Origin: Priestia abyssalis
GTDB taxonomy: Bacteria; Bacillota; Bacilli; Bacillales; Bacillaceae_H
Direction: 5' to 3'
NCBI RefSeq assembly: GCF_002019595.1
Contig: NZ_KV917369.1
Location: 1,078,417-1,142,416, forward strand
DNA length: 64,000 bases
Positions 8,446 to 16,805 of this stretch are shown here, one piece after another. The notes beneath the pieces are model-generated. The model saw only the letters and a list, made by a program, of their open reading frames with translations, was not told where the DNA came from and did no database searches. Position 1 is the stretch's first letter; each line of letters starts with the position of its first letter. A program made the position numbers and the translations under genes.

Positions 8446-9081
8446 ATGAACAATATGGAACAATTGATTTTGGAGTTTGTCCAATTTTTAAAAGGACTTT
8501 CCTATTTAGGAATTGTCATTGCTCTTTCATTTGAATTTGTCCCCGCAGAGCTTGTTTTACCGCTTGCTGGGTATTGGGTTTATAAAGGTGACATGAATCT
8601 GTGGCTCGTGGTCCTCGCCGGTACTGTAGGGGGGACATTTGGACCGTTGACATTATACTGTTTGGGAAGATGGGGCGGAAGACCGTTTTTGGAAAAGTAC
8701 GGTAAATATTTCTTCGTTAAAGAAAAGCAGCTAGATGCGGCCGATCATTTTTTCGAGCGGCATGGAGCAATTGTCGCGTTTTCAGCCAGATTTTTGCCTG
8801 GGCTTCGTACCATCATTTCGATTCCGTGCGGCATGGCCAGAATGAATCCATGGACCTTTAGCATTTATACATTCGTTGCGATGTTTCCTATTACCTTTTT
8901 GTACGTCTACCTGGGATATAAACTTGGGCCCCGTTGGGAAGATGTAGGGCATCTTGCCGATCAATACACTCTTCCAATCTTAGTGGGGATGGTTTTATTT
9001 ATTATGTTGTACGTTTTGTTGAAAAAACGAAAGAAAACATCCACTTATTCTGTAAAAGAATTCACGATGAAAAAACGTTGA
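8446..9081 (+). CDS. DedA/SNARE-associated family membrane protein
   Basis: A 211-residue integral membrane protein with the DedA signature: FEFVPAELVLPLAG near the N-terminus, GGTFGPLTLYCLGRWGG, and the conserved basic motif FSARFLPGLRTIISIPCGMARM. Members act in flipping undecaprenyl phosphate or phospholipids and in proton-motive-force homeostasis; which substrate this one uses is unknown. ATG 8446 follows GAGGTGGTGA. A lysine-rich cytoplasmic tail ends the protein. It is followed by the leader of the TerC gene rather than by a clear terminator. Confidence 0.88.
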   Translation: MNNMEQLILEFVQFLKGLSYLGIVIALSFEFVPAELVLPLAGYWVYKGDMNLWLVVLAGTVGGTFGPLTLYCLGRWGGRPFLEKYGKYFFVKEKQLDAADHFFERHGAIVAFSARFLPGLRTIISIPCGMARMNPWTFSIYTFVAMFPITFLYVYLGYKLGPRWEDVGHLADQYTLPILVGMVLFIMLYVLLKKRKKTSTYSVKEFTMKKR

Positions 9082-9152
9082 GCATTTTGTCTATTGACAT
9101 AATTGAATACCGTGCATAAAATTGAATTATCAACTATATATTTTTCTTCCAC

Positions 9153-9281
9153 GTGAAGGGGAGTAGCGTCAGGGGAACCTGAAACAAAGTCGTCATTTCA
9201 TGGATTAGCTTCCATCGGCTTTGTTGGCATAATAAATGCTTAGCGAGACCTTTGCCATTTATGGCAAAGGTCTTTTTATGT
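9153..9281 (+). promoter_or_regulatory. yybP-ykoY-type manganese riboswitch
   Basis: The leader has the conserved 5' box GAAGGGGAGTAGCG and the 3' box GCGAGACCTTTGCC. The 3' box runs straight into a terminator hairpin (AGACCTTTGCC / GGCAAAGGTCT, 9247-9277) with a T-run. The 5' GAAGG can pair with CCTTT of the terminator stem, so aptamer formation and termination compete, as expected for an ON switch by Mn2+. It precedes a TerC-family gene, the classic partner of this riboswitch. Confidence 0.88.
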
Positions 9282-9334
9282 TTTCTAAGACCATTTGAGG
9301 GGAAAAGAATAGCAAAGAAAAAGAGAGGAGATTA

Positions 9335-10138
9335 ATGATGGAAATATCTTTGTTGCTTGAATACGGGTGGGTTTTACTAGTTCTCATTGCGTTAGAGGGA
9401 ATTTTAGCAGCGGATAACGCTCTTGTTATGGCTATTATGGTAAAGCATTTGCCAGAGGAGCAACGTAAAAAAGCGTTGTTTTACGGATTGGCAGGAGCGT
9501 TTATTTTCCGCTTCGGTTCATTATTTCTTATTTCGTTTCTCGTTGATGTATGGCAGATGCAAGCAATTGGTGCAGCGTACTTGCTGTTTATTTCGATTAA
9601 TCATCTTATGAAACATTATGCCAAGAAAAATCGTCCTGCTAAAGAGGAAAAGCCGAAAAAAGAATCGGGTTTTTGGGCAACTGTTATAAAAGTGGAGTTA
9701 GCAGATATTGCATTTGCCATTGATTCCATTTTGGCAGCTGTTGCACTTGCAGTGACACTCCCGTCCACTACACTTCCAACCATCGGAGGATTGGATGGCG
9801 GACAATTTCTCGTCATTTTTGCCGGAGGGCTTATCGGGTTAATCATTATGCGCTTTGCAGCCAATATGTTCGTACAGCTTTTACAAAAACGCCCTGGTCT
9901 TGAAACGGCCGCGTTTTTAATTGTTGGATGGGTAGGGGTGAAGCTGGCCGTTCATACGCTTGCACATCCAGAACTTGCAGTGATTGACCATCACTTCCCT
10001 GAATCTGCCTTATGGAAAGGAATTTTCTGGGCTGTATTACTGGCCATTGGAGCTGGCGGCTGGTTCTTATCAAAAGAACAAAAAGAAAAAACAGAAGAGC
10101 AAGAACGCGAACAACGTACATTACAAAAAGTAAAGTAG
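9335..10138 (+). CDS. TerC-family membrane protein (probable Mn2+ exporter)
   Basis: A 267-residue membrane protein with about seven to eight helices and the two acidic TerC motifs, LAADNALVMAIMVK in helix 1 and ELADIAFAIDSILAAVALA in a central helix. A charged, low-complexity tail (KEQKEKTEEQEREQR) ends it. Related Bacillus proteins (MeeF/MeeY, formerly YkoY/YceF) export Mn2+ and metallate secreted enzymes. The riboswitch upstream supports a manganese role. ATG 9335 follows GAGAGGAG; the adjacent ATG 9338 is an alternative. Confidence 0.88.
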   Translation: MMEISLLLEYGWVLLVLIALEGILAADNALVMAIMVKHLPEEQRKKALFYGLAGAFIFRFGSLFLISFLVDVWQMQAIGAAYLLFISINHLMKHYAKKNRPAKEEKPKKESGFWATVIKVELADIAFAIDSILAAVALAVTLPSTTLPTIGGLDGGQFLVIFAGGLIGLIIMRFAANMFVQLLQKRPGLETAAFLIVGWVGVKLAVHTLAHPELAVIDHHFPESALWKGIFWAVLLAIGAGGWFLSKEQKEKTEEQEREQRTLQKVK

Positions 10139-10141
10139 ATC

Positions 10142-10200
10142 GGAAAAGAGCAGTGGTGGAGCTCCTATAAAATCAGGGGCATCCAAGCGGCTCTTTTTTC
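10142..10200 (+). terminator. Probable terminator of the TerC gene
   Basis: An imperfect stem beginning AAAAGAGC and closing with GGCTCTTTTTT, with an internal GGAGCTCCT portion. The T-run is good but the stem is interrupted. Confidence 0.5.
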
Positions 10201-10310
10201 ATTCCGGCCATGATCTTTTAGAATGTGGGATATAATTTCCACAAAAAAACTTTTTATGGTGCCCCCGTAAATTTTATTGATGCCCCGTACAAGTATAGGG
10301 AAGTGAATAA

Positions 10311-10326
10311 AGGTTAGCGCTAACAT
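10311..10326 (+). promoter_or_regulatory. Candidate cre (CcpA) operator
   Basis: AGGTTAGCGCTAACAT contains the perfect palindrome GTTAGCGCTAAC and differs at one position from the cre consensus WTGNNARCGNWWWCAW. It lies 34 bp before the start of the secreted DUF5667-like protein, so catabolite repression of that gene is plausible. No promoter is clearly visible upstream. Confidence 0.45.
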
Positions 10327-10359
10327 TCATGACCATTACTTGAACTGGAGGAAGTTACA

Positions 10360-11544
10360 TTGAAAAAGAAAACATTAGCAAGCTCATTAGCCTTTGTATT
10401 GGCAGCATCACCTTTTGCGGGGATGTCAACATATGCAGAGGAGAATACATATGAACCAAAAACTATCGAAGTGATGACAGGAGACGGAAAATCGATTGAA
10501 ACGGAAGTAGTTACAACGGAAACTGCAACAGAGAAAACAGTTACTGAAGAAGCAAATAAGATCACAGATGCCAAAGAAGAGGGAGTAGCACCTTCTTTAG
10601 TTCCTGGTGATTTCTTTTATTTCCTAAAAACAATGATGGAAAAAATCCAATTGGCGATTACAGCAGACGATACCAAAGAAGCTAAGCTTTTAGTAGAATT
10701 TGCTGCAGAGCGTATCGCTGAAGCAGAAGCATTGATGGAGGATGGGAAAGAAACAGAAGCGGTTGAACTATTAACAAAAGCGTTAGAGCAAATGGAAGAC
10801 GCACAAGCGACAGTAGAGTCCACAGACGAAGAAAAGGAAGAAACAGTTGAAGAGAATGAAGAAGTAACTGAAGAGAAAACTGAAGAAACTCAAGAAGTAA
10901 CTGAAGAAGCAGCAGAAACAACAACTGAACTTGAAAAAAGTATCGCGCAAAACATTGTTGCATTACAAGCTAATATGGAAAAATTATTAGACAAACCAGC
11001 GAAGGAAGCTTTAGAAAAAAATATTAAAAAAGCAAAAGACAAACTTAAAGCCAAATTAGCCCGTCTTGCTGAGTTAGAAGAAGAGCAAGCAGAATTAAAA
11101 GCGGAAATTGAAGAGATTTTAGGTGATCTTAAGGAAGAAACAGAAGAGGCTGTAACAGAAGAAACAACAACGACTGTAGAGGAAGCAGAAGAAACAGTGA
11201 CAGCTCAAGAGGATGTTGAAAACGAAGCAGTAGAAGCAGAAGAGGTGAACGTCGTTCCAGCGGTTGCTCCAGTTGCGAAAACGGAAGCGAAACAAGCAAA
11301 AGAAGCGGCGAAAGCAGAAGTGAAGCAATTACGTGAAGACAAAAAGGCGGAAGTAAAAGAATTACGTGAAGAAAAGAAAGCAGAAGTGAAGCAAGCACGT
11401 ACAGAGGCAAAAGCTGAAGTAAAACAAGCACAACAAGCAGCAAAAGCTGAAGTAAAACAAGCACAACAAGCAGCAAAAGCCGAAGTAAAGCAAGCACAAC
11501 AAGCAGCAAAAGAAAAGCATGAAAACAAAGCAGATAAAGAATAA
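10360..11544 (+). CDS. Secreted, Glu/Lys-rich protein with a DUF5667-like domain
   Basis: A 394-residue exported protein. Residues 1-27 form a Sec signal peptide (cleavage after STYA). Residues about 75-145 contain SLVPGDFFYFLKTMMEKIQLA and helical repeats typical of DUF5667. Next come an acidic linker, a second helical segment (about 190-260), and a tail with tandem repeats of AKAEVKQAQQA and KAEVKELREEK. The repeats at 11400-11520 are nearly identical at DNA level. The start is TTG 10360, eight bases after GGAGG. Function is unknown; the long helices suggest a surface or cell-wall scaffold. It lies just upstream of sigI but has its own terminator. Confidence 0.75.
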   Translation: MKKKTLASSLAFVLAASPFAGMSTYAEENTYEPKTIEVMTGDGKSIETEVVTTETATEKTVTEEANKITDAKEEGVAPSLVPGDFFYFLKTMMEKIQLAITADDTKEAKLLVEFAAERIAEAEALMEDGKETEAVELLTKALEQMEDAQATVESTDEEKEETVEENEEVTEEKTEETQEVTEEAAETTTELEKSIAQNIVALQANMEKLLDKPAKEALEKNIKKAKDKLKAKLARLAELEEEQAELKAEIEEILGDLKEETEEAVTEETTTTVEEAEETVTAQEDVENEAVEAEEVNVVPAVAPVAKTEAKQAKEAAKAEVKQLREDKKAEVKELREEKKAEVKQARTEAKAEVKQAQQAAKAEVKQAQQAAKAEVKQAQQAAKEKHENKADKE

Positions 11545-11553
11545 GGCTAAATG

Positions 11554-11592
11554 GGAGTGCTCTAAAGCGAAGCGTTCGCTTTAGGGCACTCC
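11554..11592 (+). terminator. Terminator after the DUF5667-like gene
   Basis: Stem GGAGTGCTCTAAAGCGAA paired with TTCGCTTTAGGGCACTCC (two G-T type mismatches), followed by CTTG rather than a long T-run; a strong hairpin. Confidence 0.6.
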
Positions 11593-11704
11593 TTGCCATG
11601 AAGTAGCATTTCCATGCGTGGGAGATTTTCTTGTACATTAAAATGGAGAAGCTGGTATTCAGCTCCTTGTTTTTTATTGTAAAAGGAATCATACTTGGGA
11701 ATTA

Positions 11705-11767
11705 TGGTCAAACTAAGGGGATTTGCGTTATAATGAATAGTCGCCACAGAAAGGTGACTATTTTTTC
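11705..11767 (+). promoter_or_regulatory. sigI promoter with a hairpin at the start of the transcript
   Basis: TGGTCA (11705-11710), 18 bp and a perfect TATAAT (11729-11734) form a SigA-like promoter. Almost immediately after it comes ATAGTCGCC / GGTGACTAT followed by six T residues (11737-11767), a terminator-shaped hairpin that would start at about +1. It may be an early attenuator, or a terminator for read-through from the left. Confidence 0.45.
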
Positions 11768-11803
11768 ATCCTAGTACACCCGTAAAAACGACAGGTGGAA
11801 CGA

Positions 11804-12571
11804 ATGATGTATGGACAAGAGGTGAAACCATTGCTTAGTGTACTGTTTAAAATCGGCCGAAAGAAAACGCTCGAAGATACGGTACTAAGGATTCAACAAG
11901 GGGATATAGCACTGCAAAATGAACTCATCGAGCAATATAAACCGTTTGTCGCTAAGACGGTTTCGGGCGTTTGCAAAAGATATATACAAGAAACAGATGA
12001 CGAATTCAGCATTGGTCTCATCGCTTTTAATGAAGCTATAGAAAAATATACAAAAGAAAAAGGAAGTTCATTGCTTGCTTTTGCAGAGCTCATTATTAAG
12101 CGCCGCGTCATTGACTATATTCGTAAAGAGGCACGCATGCAAACGCTGCATTTGCATGCGTGTGACGAGGAGAACGAGGATTTCTCTCAAACAAAGCTCG
12201 AAGCGAATTTATCGCTTGATGAATATGTTCGTCAGATGGAACAAGAATTGCGTAAAGACGAGATTGTTCATTTTCATCAAGTGCTGCAACAGTTTGATAT
12301 GACTTTATCCGAGATTGTGGAGCAGTCGCCAAAGCATGCTGACGCACGTGTTAACGCAATAGAAGTGGCGCAGTTTATCGTTCATCATGAAGAGCTTCGC
12401 GAAAAGCTGTTTAAAAAGAAACAAATACCAATTCGATTAGTAGAGAAACACGTAACGGTAAGTCGCAAGACAATTGAGCGCAACCGCAAATATATTATCG
12501 CGATTGCCATCGTTTTAGCGGGGGATTATGTCTATTTAAAAGATTATATAAAAGGGGTGCTCGGGTCTTGA
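11804..12571 (+). CDS. sigI: RNA polymerase sigma factor SigI
   Basis: A 255-residue sigma factor of the SigI group. The region-2 stretch NELIEQYKPFVAKTVSGVCKRY followed by DDEFSIGLIAFNEAIEKY (quoted in pieces) and IIKRRVIDYIRKEAR are diagnostic, and a C-terminal HTH (VSRKTIERNRKYIIAIAIV) reads the -35 region. In Bacillus SigI responds to heat and envelope stress. ATG 11804 is chosen because AGGTGG is five bases upstream; ATG 11807 is next. The stop TGA overlaps the TTG start of rsgI, so sigma and anti-sigma factor are coupled. Confidence 0.92.
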   Translation: MMYGQEVKPLLSVLFKIGRKKTLEDTVLRIQQGDIALQNELIEQYKPFVAKTVSGVCKRYIQETDDEFSIGLIAFNEAIEKYTKEKGSSLLAFAELIIKRRVIDYIRKEARMQTLHLHACDEENEDFSQTKLEANLSLDEYVRQMEQELRKDEIVHFHQVLQQFDMTLSEIVEQSPKHADARVNAIEVAQFIVHHEELREKLFKKKQIPIRLVEKHVTVSRKTIERNRKYIIAIAIVLAGDYVYLKDYIKGVLGS

Positions 12572-14013
12572 AAAAGGGCATTGTCATGGAGATTACAGAA
12601 GATTATGTAACGATGTTAACCCCTGATGGCGAGTTTTTACGAAGTAGACATGAAGAGCGCCAATATGAATTGGGAGAGGAAATCCTCTTTTTTCCCCTCA
12701 TCGAAGGCCAACCTGACGTCTCCGAAACAAAGATAAAGAGACGTTCATGGAGAAGAGCTGTTCTCAGCTCTGTTGCTGCAGCTGCACTTTTGCTTTTTTT
12801 CCTTCCTTATTATCTGCAGCAGCAAGTGTATGCGTACATGTCTATTGATATTAACCCGAGCTTGGAATTGGGGGTCAATCGTCAATTTGAAGTAGTAGAA
12901 ATACAAACTTTTAACAAAGATGCCAAAAAATTAGTCGCCAGCATAAAAGAGTGGAAGCATCGTCCGGTTGAAGAGGTGACTTCAAAAATTTTGGCGGCAA
13001 GCGAACACCAAGGGTACTTAAAAAGAGAAAAAGAAGTACTCATTACGACGGTCTTTAAAAAAGAAAAGAAAGACTACAAGGAACAATTACAGACAGATAT
13101 CCAATCTGTTACAGAAGAGTGGAAGAAAAAGCCTTATACAATCGAAACGGTTAAAAGTTCTTTAGAGGTACGGGAAAAAGCAGTGGAGCTCGGTGTCTCC
13201 ACCGGTACATGGCTGAGAAAAGAAGAAATAAAACAAAAGCCGGCATCGAAGTCAAAACCTGTGAAACCGAATAGTGTTCATAAAAGCGGTTCAAAAGAGC
13301 CGGTAAACCCTCAGCCTTCTCAAAAAGGAAAAAACAACTTATCGCCTTCTCCAGCAAAACAAGAGGAACAGCCAACAGAGAAGGCGAATTCAACGTTAAA
13401 ACCAATCAAGCAGCAGATTGAGTCGAAATTGAATAATAAACAAGAATTGCCAAAAGGCGGAGAAAAAGAGTTAAAACCTTCTCCGCAGCCTGCTGAAAAA
13501 GCAAAAGAAAAGCAAAAACAAAAGGATGCTGATGATAAGCAGAAGAAATCGACTTCTGCTTCTTATCAGCGGCCTGAAATAGAGAAAGAAAAACAAAAGG
13601 GCAATGACGGATGGGAAGGGCGTAATTCCTTCAAAAAAGAGAACGAAAAGCGCAAGAACGCTAATAGAGAGAAGGAAAAGCATCCTTCTCACCAAAAAAC
13701 GCCCGGAGTAGAGAAAGAAAAACAAATGAGAAACGAGACGGAAAAGAAGCCTGCTTTTTCTGCTCCCTCCTCATTTCGACAAAGACATGAGGAACGAGAA
13801 AATAATGAAAAGAAAAATGGACCGAAACCCTCTCATTTAAACTCTTCATCCAAAAGAGAAGAGGGACGTGTGGAACCTGTTTTCCGAGAAAAGGAACAAA
13901 AGCCTGAACAATCTCATTCTAAGCCCGCGAAAATAGAGAATCAACGTGAGCGTTGGAATGGTAAGGAAGATCACAAAAAAGATCGCCCGCATAAACACGA
14001 TCAAATATTATAG
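12568..14013 (+). CDS. rsgI: RsgI-like membrane anti-sigma factor
   Basis: A 481-residue single-pass membrane protein. The cytoplasmic RsgI N-terminal domain (about 1-50, MKKGIVMEITEDYVTML) binds SigI. One membrane helix (about 65-85, VLSSVAAAALLLFFLPYYL) is followed by the conserved extracellular domain with YMSIDINPSLELGVNR. From about residue 215 to the end the protein is a low-complexity K/E/Q/P/S-rich tail with no recognisable carbohydrate-binding or enzyme domain. The start is TTG 12568 overlapping the sigI stop; ribosome site GGGGTG. Intramembrane cleavage by RasP is known for the B. subtilis protein. Confidence 0.9.
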   Translation: MKKGIVMEITEDYVTMLTPDGEFLRSRHEERQYELGEEILFFPLIEGQPDVSETKIKRRSWRRAVLSSVAAAALLLFFLPYYLQQQVYAYMSIDINPSLELGVNRQFEVVEIQTFNKDAKKLVASIKEWKHRPVEEVTSKILAASEHQGYLKREKEVLITTVFKKEKKDYKEQLQTDIQSVTEEWKKKPYTIETVKSSLEVREKAVELGVSTGTWLRKEEIKQKPASKSKPVKPNSVHKSGSKEPVNPQPSQKGKNNLSPSPAKQEEQPTEKANSTLKPIKQQIESKLNNKQELPKGGEKELKPSPQPAEKAKEKQKQKDADDKQKKSTSASYQRPEIEKEKQKGNDGWEGRNSFKKENEKRKNANREKEKHPSHQKTPGVEKEKQMRNETEKKPAFSAPSSFRQRHEERENNEKKNGPKPSHLNSSSKREEGRVEPVFREKEQKPEQSHSKPAKIENQRERWNGKEDHKKDRPHKHDQIL

Positions 14014-14020
14014 TACATAA

Positions 14021-14046
14021 AAGCCGAAGCATGTATGCTTCGGCTT
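14021..14046. terminator. Bidirectional terminator between rsgI and the SASP gene
   Basis: Hairpin AAGCCGAAGCAT / ATGCTTCGGCTT between two convergent genes. It serves rsgI on the plus strand and the SASP gene on the minus strand. Confidence 0.8.
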
Positions 14047-14054
14047 AGCCATGT

Positions 14055-14252
14055 TTATTTAGTTTTTCCGCTTAATTGTGCTTGTGCCTGAGCTACAAGA
14101 CGCTTTGTGATTTCTCCGCCAACTGAACCGTTGCTGCGTGCAACTGTATCAGAGCCAAGCGTTACACCAAACTCTTGAGCAATTTCATATTTATATTGAT
14201 CTAAGAATTGTTCTACACCAGGAACAAGCAATTTGTTAGTATTTCTAGCCAC
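14055..14252 (-). CDS. Alpha/beta-type small acid-soluble spore protein
   Basis: A 65-residue protein with the complete alpha/beta SASP pattern: [19 protein letters not shown], the GPR protease cleavage region [14 protein letters not shown], and [21 protein letters not shown]. It coats forespore DNA, puts it in an A-like form and protects it from UV; during germination it is degraded to amino acids. A ribosome site AAGGAGATG lies upstream. Which paralogue (sspA-D type) cannot be told. Confidence 0.96.
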   Translation of the reverse strand: MARNTNKLLVPGVEQFLDQYKYEIAQEFGVTLGSDTVARSNGSVGGEITKRLVAQAQAQLSGKTK

Positions 14253-14392
14253 TTTCTATTCATCTCCTTAAGAGGATTTTGCAACGATTTCTCGCTGTAT
14301 CTATATTATTTCAGAGCGGCTATATTCCATACTGGTAATCCATGTTAAGGTGATTTCTCCCATCCCAATCCGTTAATGCAGGATAAATGTAA

Positions 14393-14437
14393 AGCAAAAA
14401 GCCGTATCTCCAATTCCAGGAGATACGGCTTTTTGCT
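14393..14437. terminator. Terminator downstream of phaP
   Basis: Long hairpin AGCAAAAAGCCGTATCTCC / GGAGATACGGCTTTTTGCT with T-runs on either strand. In the minus direction it lies about 130 bp after the phaP stop; 14438-14568 shows nothing else. The stretch between this hairpin and the SASP start contains the SASP promoter region. Confidence 0.75.
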
Positions 14438-14568
14438 GTGATGGAAAAGAAGCGGCTTTTCCGTTTACTCTCACTCTATTTATGAAGCAAGGGGATGCTT
14501 ATGAATAGAAGAGATTTTTTGGTTTTAATTATACGTTAACGACGGTTGGTTGTGTCCCAGTCTGGTTG

Positions 14569-15081
14569 TTATTTTACAAGTGAATATTGTTCAACTGATT
14601 GTAAAAAAGATTTTTGCAAAGCTTTTAGTTGCTCGACATAAGCGTCTGATACTTGCTGGAATTCTTCGCGAGCTTTTTGTTGCTCTTCGATTACTTGAGA
14701 GAGCGTTTGTTGGTATTGCTCCTGCGCTTGTTGAACAAACTGATAGCTTGTTTTGTTTTGATCTATAGATACTTGCTGCAGCTTCTGGATTACTTCATGA
14801 ACGCGGTTTGCCCATTGATCATAAGAGTCAGCCGCAACATTTCCTGCTGTTTTACGCAAGTTTTCGCTTACCTTTGCTTGAAGCTGTTCAACCTCTTGCT
14901 TCCATTGATGGTCTACTTGTTGAGCTTGTTCCAAGGCTTTGTTGACGAATTCCTTTTGCTGTTCCAAAGCTTTTACAGTCCATTGCTCGACTTGTTTGTT
15001 GTTTTCTAAAAGAGTGTTGAAACCTTTTGACCATTGTTCCCACATAGCATCAATTACAGAATCATACTTAACTGCTGACAT
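14569..15081 (-). CDS. phaP: PhaP phasin, PHA granule surface protein
   Basis: A 170-residue, almost wholly helical, Gln/Glu/Lys-rich protein that begins MSAVKYDSVIDAMWEQWSKG, as in the B. megaterium phasin. It coats polyhydroxyalkanoate granules and controls their size and number. ATG 15081 (15079-15081 on the plus numbering) is chosen because GGGAGGAAT precedes it; an open frame extends 30 codons upstream without a ribosome site. It is transcribed away from phaRBC together with, or after, phaQ. Confidence 0.9.
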   Translation of the reverse strand: MSAVKYDSVIDAMWEQWSKGFNTLLENNKQVEQWTVKALEQQKEFVNKALEQAQQVDHQWKQEVEQLQAKVSENLRKTAGNVAADSYDQWANRVHEVIQKLQQVSIDQNKTSYQFVQQAQEQYQQTLSQVIEEQQKAREEFQQVSDAYVEQLKALQKSFLQSVEQYSLVK

Positions 15082-15254
15082 TAGAAAATTCCTCCCTAGG
15101 TTCACTGGCCATGCAAAGCGTATGTTGAAAGGAAAACAGATGCATAATTGAGAGTGTTCATAGATGTCCATACCATCAACATTCCAACGAAAGTCGCTAA
15201 GCAGCCTTCATTTTTTATATTGGAAACACAGCTGCAAACAGACTGTGCGAATCC

Positions 15255-15737
15255 CTATTTCTTATCTTTTTGTGACTCATCTTTTTGCTGTTTGGATGAT
15301 GTGCTAAATGGAAAGAACATATCAGTATACATAGTGAAAAAAGAATTCAGCATGTTTTGATATTGCTCTAATGATGATGCCCACATCTTTAAATATTGCT
15401 CGCCTGCATCAGTGATCGAGTAAATGCGGCGTGCGGGCCCGTCTGATGAAGTGTCCCATTCCGATTTAATTAAGTTATCCTTTTCCAGCTGTCTCAATGT
15501 GCGATACACATTTCCTTGATCGACGGAAGTGAATCCAAAGCTCATCAGTTGCTGAATTAGTTTGTAGCCATGGAGATTCCAGTTACGTAAACTTAACAGC
15601 AAAAAAGGGATCATAAAATTTTTAGGAGCGCCCGTGATGGCTTTTTCTAAATTGGTTTGTGTTCCGCTTTTTTTATCTTGATTTTCCGACAAGGTGGATC
15701 CCCCCGTTTTTTCTCTATCCAAATGGACTGGAGTCAT
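15255..15737 (-). CDS. phaQ: PhaQ, PHA-responsive PadR-type repressor
   Basis: A 160-residue winged-helix regulator. Residues about 35-125 form the PadR domain with FMIPFLLLSLRNWNLHGYKL and GNVYRTLRQLEKDNLIKSEW (in pieces). PhaQ of B. megaterium represses its own gene and phaP and is released by the polymer itself. ATG at 15735-15737 has GGAG eight bases upstream. A TTG at 15690-15692 with GGGGGAT upstream is an alternative that gives 145 residues, nearer the known length, so the start is unsure. It is divergent from phaR, in the standard pha cluster order. Confidence 0.88.
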   Translation of the reverse strand: MTPVHLDREKTGGSTLSENQDKKSGTQTNLEKAITGAPKNFMIPFLLLSLRNWNLHGYKLIQQLMSFGFTSVDQGNVYRTLRQLEKDNLIKSEWDTSSDGPARRIYSITDAGEQYLKMWASSLEQYQNMLNSFFTMYTDMFFPFSTSSKQQKDESQKDKK

Positions 15738-16075
15738 TTTTCAATCTCCGCATTTTTTAATCTATGTGTAATTTACACTTATATGGACCAAAAGTCAACT
15801 CGTTTCATACCATTTACAAAAAGTTCACAATTCATTAAATAAATTCGACAATTATCAACAAAACTTATCAAAAAAAGCTAAATTTTTAGAATTGTTTAAA
15901 CCCGTTACACCTTTTATAATAAGGGAGTAGCATGAAAACAAGCAAGATACGGAACATCTGTTGGCAATCGACAAAAGTGAACAGGAAGCTTTGCTGTTAT
16001 CATTTCTAAATGGTAAAAGGTATAAAAGTTGAGGCAAGCCATCACTTTTACATGAAACGGAAGGAGATGGAAATT
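15738..16075. promoter_or_regulatory. Divergent phaQ/phaR control region
   Basis: A 338-bp AT-rich region between divergent phaQ and phaR. It should hold both promoters and the PhaQ operator; TAATTTACACTTATAT near 15768 and TATAATAAGGG near 15918 are the most promoter-like stretches. I could not define the operator by eye. Confidence 0.4.
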
Positions 16076-16693
16076 TTGGATCAACAGAAAGTATACGATC
16101 CATTTTTGGCGTGGAAGGAAATGTATGATAAGACAGAGTCTTATTGGGGCAAGGTACTTGGCGAAAACATGAATAAAGAGGAATTCTCTCAATGGATGGG
16201 GAACGTCCTCAATTTAAATCTTCAATATCATCATGCGTTGAACGAAACAACGGGCCGTTATTTTCAACAAGTGAATATCCCGACAAAAGATGATGTTGCT
16301 AACGTTGCATCATTAGTCATCAATGTGGAAGAAAAAGTAGAAGCATTGGAAGACCGTTTGGATGAATGGCACGATGCACAGACTCAAGATAACAGCGCAC
16401 TTTATAAACGCGAATTAAACAAAATTAAAACTGACGTTAAGTCTCTCGAAAAGAAGCTTGATCAAGTCTTAGAAGCTATTGAACAACAGCAGCAATTTCA
16501 ATCAAAGCTTCAAAATGAACTTCAAAGCACACTTCAAGAACAGCTTCAACAAAAGTTGCAGCAGCAAAACAAACAGTTACAAGCATCCTTTCAAGAACAA
16601 TTAAAGCTTCAAGAGCAAGCTGCAGCAAAAGATACGAAAGAGCCTATTAAAGCACAGGCACCTGTTAAAGAAACAAAGGGGCAGCAAAAGTAA
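16076..16693 (+). CDS. phaR: PhaR subunit of class IV PHA synthase
   Basis: A 205-residue protein that forms the active class IV polymerase together with PhaC. The N-terminal part (DQQKVYDPFLAWKEMYDKTE) and the central VASLVINVEEKVEALEDRLDEW match PhaR. The C-terminal third is a Gln-rich coiled coil. The start is TTG 16076, nine bases after AAGGAG (16061-16066); the in-frame ATG at 16067 directly abuts that ribosome site and is unlikely. It is the first gene of the phaR-phaB-phaC group. Confidence 0.88.
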   Translation: MDQQKVYDPFLAWKEMYDKTESYWGKVLGENMNKEEFSQWMGNVLNLNLQYHHALNETTGRYFQQVNIPTKDDVANVASLVINVEEKVEALEDRLDEWHDAQTQDNSALYKRELNKIKTDVKSLEKKLDQVLEAIEQQQQFQSKLQNELQSTLQEQLQQKLQQQNKQLQASFQEQLKLQEQAAAKDTKEPIKAQAPVKETKGQQK

Positions 16694-16805
16694 TTGTAAT
16701 AACAAAGTGAATGGGTAGTACCTGCTGTAAGATGCAGAATTATATAAATTTACTACAACAAGATACATTAAAAAATTACTAGCTGAAGCAAAGGGGATTT
16801 TTTTC

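Noticed and set aside
11129..11692. Long minus-strand frame of 187 residues, Leu-rich
   Set aside because: Antisense of the K/E/A repeats of the secreted protein; low-complexity shadow without a ribosome site.
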